From Burkholderiales bacterium (lineage in GTDB: Bacteria > Pseudomonadota > Gammaproteobacteria > Burkholderiales > Burkholderiaceae_C): 38,042 nt of DNA. The position numbers and the translations under genes are program-made. Under the pieces are notes generated by a model. That model was not told the DNA's origin. It saw only the letters and a program-made list of their open reading frames with translations, and did not search any database. Below, one piece after another: positions 34,793 through 38,042 of this stretch. How positions within the stretch are numbered: the stretch's first letter is position 1; each line of letters begins with the position of its first letter. The stretch is taken from positions 1-38,042 of the forward strand of contig JANYJJ010000201.1 in NCBI GenBank assembly GCA_025358485.1, given 5' to 3'.

Positions 34793-36481
34793 GATGGCCC
34801 CCATCAAGCGCCGCGTGTAGTCTTGTTTCGGTGAGTCCAAGATTTCCGCCACGCTGGCTTGCTCGACCACTTCGCCGTCTTTCATCACCATCACTTCGTC
34901 GGCCATGAAGCGCACCACGGCCAGGTCGTGGCTGATGAAGATGTAGGCCAGGCCCAGCTCGTCTTGCAGGTCTTTCAGCAGGTTCAGCACCTGGGCTTGC
35001 ACGCTCACGTCCAGCGCGCTCACGGCCTCGTCCAGCACCAGCAACTCGGGGCTCAAGGTCAAGCAGCGCGCAATCGCCACGCGCTGGCGTTGTCCGCCCG
35101 AGAACTCATGCGGGTACTTGTGCATGGCGTCGTCACTCAGTCCCACTTTGGACAACAGCGCGCGGGCACGCGCTTCGCGGTCAGCGTCGCTGCTGCCGAT
35201 GCGGTGGATGAGCATGGGCTCAACCAAAGTTTGGCCTATCGTGAAGCGCGGGTTCAGCGATGCATACGGGTTTTGAAACACCACCTGAATGCGCTTGCGC
35301 ATGGGCAGCAATTCACCGGCGCTGAGCGCCAGCAAGTCTTGCCCGTCAAAGCGCACGCTGCCGCCCACCGGCCCGCCGCTGACTTCGTGCAAGCGCAGCA
35401 GCGTCAAACCCATGGTGGTTTTGCCCGAGCCCGATTCGCCCACCACGCCCAGCGTGTGACCGCGTCGCAATGTGAAGCTGGCGCCTTTGACGGCCTTGAA
35501 TTCTTTGCGGCCAAAAACCCCGCTGCGCATCCAAAAACTCTTGGTCAGCGCCGTGGCTTCAATCAGCACCGCCGATTTGGGGTCTTTGGCTTTGCCCACG
35601 GCCCCGTTGGCTTTGCCCGAGATGTGGTCGTCGATCACCATCAAGCGCGCGCTGCGCTGCGCCAGTGTCGGGCGGCAGGCCAGCAGGGCGCGGGTGTAGG
35701 CGTCTTGCGGGCTGGCAAAAATGCCGGCCACCGGACCCTGTTCGCGCACCGTGCCGCCGCGCATCACCACCACGTGGTCGGCAATTTCACCGACCACGCC
35801 GAGGTCGTGGCTGATGAACAGCATGCTCATGCGGTGCTTGGCTTTCAAAGTGGCCAACAGTTCCATGATTTGGCGCTGGATGGTCACGTCCAGGGCGGTG
35901 GTCGGCTCGTCGGCAATCAGCAGCTTGGGCTCGCAGGCCAGCGCCATCGCAATCATCACGCGCTGTTGTTGGCCGCCCGACAACTCGTGCGGGTGAGCCG
36001 ACAAGCGGCGTTTGGGCTCGGGCATGCCGACCTCATGCAAGGCCGCTTCGGCGCGCGTCATGGCCTGTCGGCGCGAGAGCCCCAAGTGCTTGATGAGCGG
36101 CTCGCAAATTTGCTGGCCCACGGTGAACACCGGGTTCAGCGAGGTCATCGGGTCTTGAAACACGCAGGCGATTTCGCGGCCGCGTAATTTTTGCAAATCC
36201 AATAGCGAGGCGGCCAACAAATCGCGGCCCTGGAAGTGAATGCTGCCTTGGCGTTCGGCGTTGCTGGGCAGCAAGTTCAGTATCGACATGGCCGTGACGC
36301 TTTTGCCGGAGCCCGACTCGCCAACCAACGCTACCGTGGTGTTCTCAGGAATCTCGAAGCTCACGCCCACGTGTTCACGTCCCACCGCCTGCGCGCGTTG
36401 CACCACGCCGTTCGTCTTGCCCAAACGAAAGGCCACGCGCAGGTCTTTGATGCTGAGCAACGGGTTTGTTCCAGAACTCAT
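34769..36481 (-). CDS. yejF: Peptide ABC transporter, fused double ATPase (YejF-like)
   Basis: One 570-residue polypeptide holds both ATPase domains of an oligopeptide/microcin C-type importer. Domain 1 has Walker A GESGSGKS (54-61), FQDPMTSLNPVF, signature LSGGQQQR, Walker B LLIADEPTTALD and ISHDLGVV. Domain 2 has GESGSGKT, FQNPYASLNPRF, FSGGQRQR, LLVLDEAVSALD and ISHDLAVV; Glu replaces nothing essential in DEA. ATG 36481 overlaps the stop of the upstream permease (ATGA), so translation is coupled. The upstream frame to 36592 overlaps that permease and is not coding. The YejABEF system imports short peptides and, in E. coli, microcin C. The 3' end is duplicated just downstream. Confidence 0.93.
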   Translation of the reverse strand: MSSGTNPLLSIKDLRVAFRLGKTNGVVQRAQAVGREHVGVSFEIPENTTVALVGESGSGKSVTAMSILNLLPSNAERQGSIHFQGRDLLAASLLDLQKLRGREIACVFQDPMTSLNPVFTVGQQICEPLIKHLGLSRRQAMTRAEAALHEVGMPEPKRRLSAHPHELSGGQQQRVMIAMALACEPKLLIADEPTTALDVTIQRQIMELLATLKAKHRMSMLFISHDLGVVGEIADHVVVMRGGTVREQGPVAGIFASPQDAYTRALLACRPTLAQRSARLMVIDDHISGKANGAVGKAKDPKSAVLIEATALTKSFWMRSGVFGRKEFKAVKGASFTLRRGHTLGVVGESGSGKTTMGLTLLRLHEVSGGPVGGSVRFDGQDLLALSAGELLPMRKRIQVVFQNPYASLNPRFTIGQTLVEPMLIHRIGSSDADREARARALLSKVGLSDDAMHKYPHEFSGGQRQRVAIARCLTLSPELLVLDEAVSALDVSVQAQVLNLLKDLQDELGLAYIFISHDLAVVRFMADEVMVMKDGEVVEQASVAEILDSPKQDYTRRLMGAIPRGYVAA

Positions 36482-37554
36482 TCCAGCCCCCGCAGCTTCG
36501 GGTCCAGCGCATCGCGCAGCGCGTCGGTGAACAGCGAAAACGCCGTCACAAACACCGCCATCAACACCGTCGCCGCCACCAATTGCCACCAATGCCCGAG
36601 GATCAACTCACTCTGCGCTTCGGCCAGCATCGTGCCCCAGCTCACTTGGTCCACCGCCACGCCCAAACCGAGGTAGCTCAAGATCACTTCGGCCTTGATG
36701 AAGCCCACCACGTGGATGGACAACTGCACCAGCGCCACATGACTCACGTTGGGCAAGATGTGTTTGAACATGCGCGAAAACGTGCTGGCACCTATGGCCT
36801 GCGCCGAGCGCACGTAATCACGCACCGCATGCTTGATGAACTCGGCGCGCACCAAGCGGTAAATGCCAGTCCATCCGGTCAAGCCCAAGATGATGACGAT
36901 GGTCCAAATGCCTTTGGGCACCACGGCGTCGGCGCGGTTCAGCACGGCTGCAAACGTGAAGATCAGCAAGATGCCGGGGATGGACGTGAACACGTTGTAA
37001 ACCCACTCCAGCAGGTCGCCCAGCTTGCCGCCGAAAAAGCCGCCCAAGGCGCCCAGTACGGTGCCAATCAGCGTGGCCACCACGGCAGCCAGCAGGCCCA
37101 CCATGATGGAAATTTGCGCGCCTTTGATGGCCTTGCTCACCACGTCGCGGCCCAAACGGTCGGCCCCGAACGGCAGCGTGTCGCTGCGCACCACGGCCGC
37201 CGTTTTGTACTTGGCCACACCGGCGTCCCATTCTTTGTAGCGCGGGGCCAAGGGGTCGATGTCCGAGATGTCCACATTCGGCCCGGTGGGCACAGCGATG
37301 GCGGTGCTGGCCAGCTTGGCGGCCGGGCCCACAAACGTCGGTGGGGCATCTGGCAGGCCAATTTCAGCCTGCCAATTTTTGGCCACCAACCCCAGGCTGG
37401 CGGCCAGCACCAACAGCAAAAACGCCGCCACGATGGCGAGCGACACCAGGCCCACTTTGTCGGTTTTGAAGCGCGTCCAGGCGGCACCCCAGACGCCACC
37501 GCCAGAATTGCCTGATGCAGCTTGGGCCGATGGCACGGGAAGCACTGCGCTCAT
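36478..37554 (-). CDS. yejE: Peptide ABC transporter permease (YejE-like)
   Basis: This inner-membrane permease has 358 residues. The N-terminus has a first membrane segment (VGLVSLAIVAAFLLLVLAA) followed by a long periplasmic insertion with TLPFGADRLGRDV, typical of the DppC/YejE subfamily. Five further segments and the EAA loop (RAEFIKHAVRDYVRSAQAIGAS) that contacts the ATPase are visible. ATG 37554 (MSAVLPVPSAQ) is chosen; an upstream frame to 37608 overlaps the YejB-like gene. The stop overlaps the ATPase start. The permease ahead of it ends 10 bp upstream, so the three genes form one operon. Confidence 0.92.
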   Translation of the reverse strand: MSAVLPVPSAQAASGNSGGGVWGAAWTRFKTDKVGLVSLAIVAAFLLLVLAASLGLVAKNWQAEIGLPDAPPTFVGPAAKLASTAIAVPTGPNVDISDIDPLAPRYKEWDAGVAKYKTAAVVRSDTLPFGADRLGRDVVSKAIKGAQISIMVGLLAAVVATLIGTVLGALGGFFGGKLGDLLEWVYNVFTSIPGILLIFTFAAVLNRADAVVPKGIWTIVIILGLTGWTGIYRLVRAEFIKHAVRDYVRSAQAIGASTFSRMFKHILPNVSHVALVQLSIHVVGFIKAEVILSYLGLGVAVDQVSWGTMLAEAQSELILGHWWQLVAATVLMAVFVTAFSLFTDALRDALDPKLRGLE

Positions 37555-37564
37555 TTCAAGCTTT

Positions 37565-38042
37565 TCATTTGAGCACCACCCTGGGGTCGGCCAGTTTGTA
37601 CAAAACATCGGTCAGCAAATTCACCAACATCGTGATGCAGGCTATGTAGATCGTCACCGCTTGAATCACAGGGTAGTCGCTGCGGTTCACCGCCAACAAC
37701 ACCTCGCGGCCCAGGCCCGGAATGGAGAAAAACGTCTCGATCAAAAACGAGCCTACAAAAATGCCGGGCAGTGCCACCGCCACGTTGGTGAGTATGGGAA
37801 TCAAGGCGTTGCGCAGCACATGTTTGAGCAAGATGGTGCGCTCGGTCAGGCCTTTGGCGCGTGCGGTGCGCACGTAGTCTTGGCCGATCTCATCGAGGAA
37901 AAAGCTTCGGTACAAACGCATTTGCGGTGCCAAGCCCACCATCACCGCCAGCATCACCGGCAGCGGCGTGTAGACGCCCAGGTTGGTCCAGAAATTGTCG
38001 CTCCAGCCTTGCACCGGGAACCAGCCCAAACGGAAGGCAAAC
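37565..38042 (-). CDS. yejB: Peptide ABC transporter permease (YejB-like), 5' end missing
   Basis: Only the C-terminal part, about 159 residues, is in the window; the frame is open to the edge (FAFRLGWFPVQGW at the cut). It has a membrane segment with PLPVMLAVMVGLAPQMRLYR, the EAA loop FFLDEIGQDYVRTARAKGLTE, and a final pair of hydrophobic stretches ending with YKLADPRVVLK, which is the usual DppB/YejB tail. The stop at 37565-37567 is 10 bp before the YejE-like start. The rest of the gene, and any peptide-binding protein, should lie beyond 38042. Confidence 0.92.
   Translation of the reverse strand, partial: FAFRLGWFPVQGWSDNFWTNLGVYTPLPVMLAVMVGLAPQMRLYRSFFLDEIGQDYVRTARAKGLTERTILLKHVLRNALIPILTNVAVALPGIFVGSFLIETFFSIPGLGREVLLAVNRSDYPVIQAVTIYIACITMLVNLLTDVLYKLADPRVVLK

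Overview
The window is dense, GC-rich bacterial chromosome of betaproteobacterial type, most likely Burkholderiales, family Comamonadaceae (Rhodoferax/Limnohabitans/Polaromonas-like). The evidence is gene order and families: rsmI/yraN/diaA/dolP, pilU-pilT beside yggS, recA-recX-DUF2889-sucC-sucD-terC, two Bug-type (TctC) solute receptors and a TctDE-type two-component system. The genus cannot be fixed from the sequence alone. No rRNA, tRNA, CRISPR array or intact insertion sequence was seen.

Layout. 1-8.4 kb: tldD (3' end cut by the window edge), a small secreted protein, the rsmI <-> yraN-diaA-dolP cluster known from enterobacteria but without lpoA, a beta-hydroxyacid dehydrogenase, and the type IV pilus retraction ATPases pilU and pilT. 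8.35-9.04 kb: yggS. 9.05-13.3 kb: an accessory island with lower GC and different codon use. It holds a possible transposase remnant, a large secreted lipoprotein ending in a NucA/NucB-type DNase domain, and a SUKH (SMI1/KNR4) protein of the kind used as toxin immunity. The lipoprotein's signal peptide is out of frame with its start codon across a run of nine C, which suggests phase variation or a sequence error. 13.3-16.6 kb: response regulator, histidine kinase and patatin-like lipase, one operon on the minus strand. 16.7-22.7 kb: recA with a LexA box, recX with a long repetitive insert, a DUF2889 gene, sucCD and a TerC-family membrane protein. 22.7-26.6 kb: membrane Ser/Thr kinase, PP2C phosphatase, FHA protein and a metallo-beta-lactamase-fold hydrolase, a complete phospho-signalling set. 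26.6-28 kb: chromate transporter. 28-32 kb: a GT2 polyprenyl-phosphate glycosyltransferase, a YdjC/NaxD-type deacetylase, a GtrA-type membrane protein and an ArnT-like GT39 transferase, which together resemble a lipid A amino-sugar modification locus. 32-34.2 kb: two divergent TctC-type receptors. 34.2-34.8 kb: a repeat-rich spacer. 34.8-38 kb: a Yej-type peptide ABC transporter (fused double ATPase, YejE-like and YejB-like permeases; the last runs off the window).

The observations most worth following are: (1) the DNase-lipoprotein/SUKH pair with a poly-C tract at its 5' end; (2) the four-gene lipid A-type glycosylation locus; (3) the kinase-phosphatase-FHA set, in which the kinase tail and the FHA linker share an E-x-T-[VM]-x-L-[RK] motif that could be a phosphothreonine docking site; and (4) several palindromic repeat elements, one of which appears to have lengthened the C-terminus of the ArnT-like protein.
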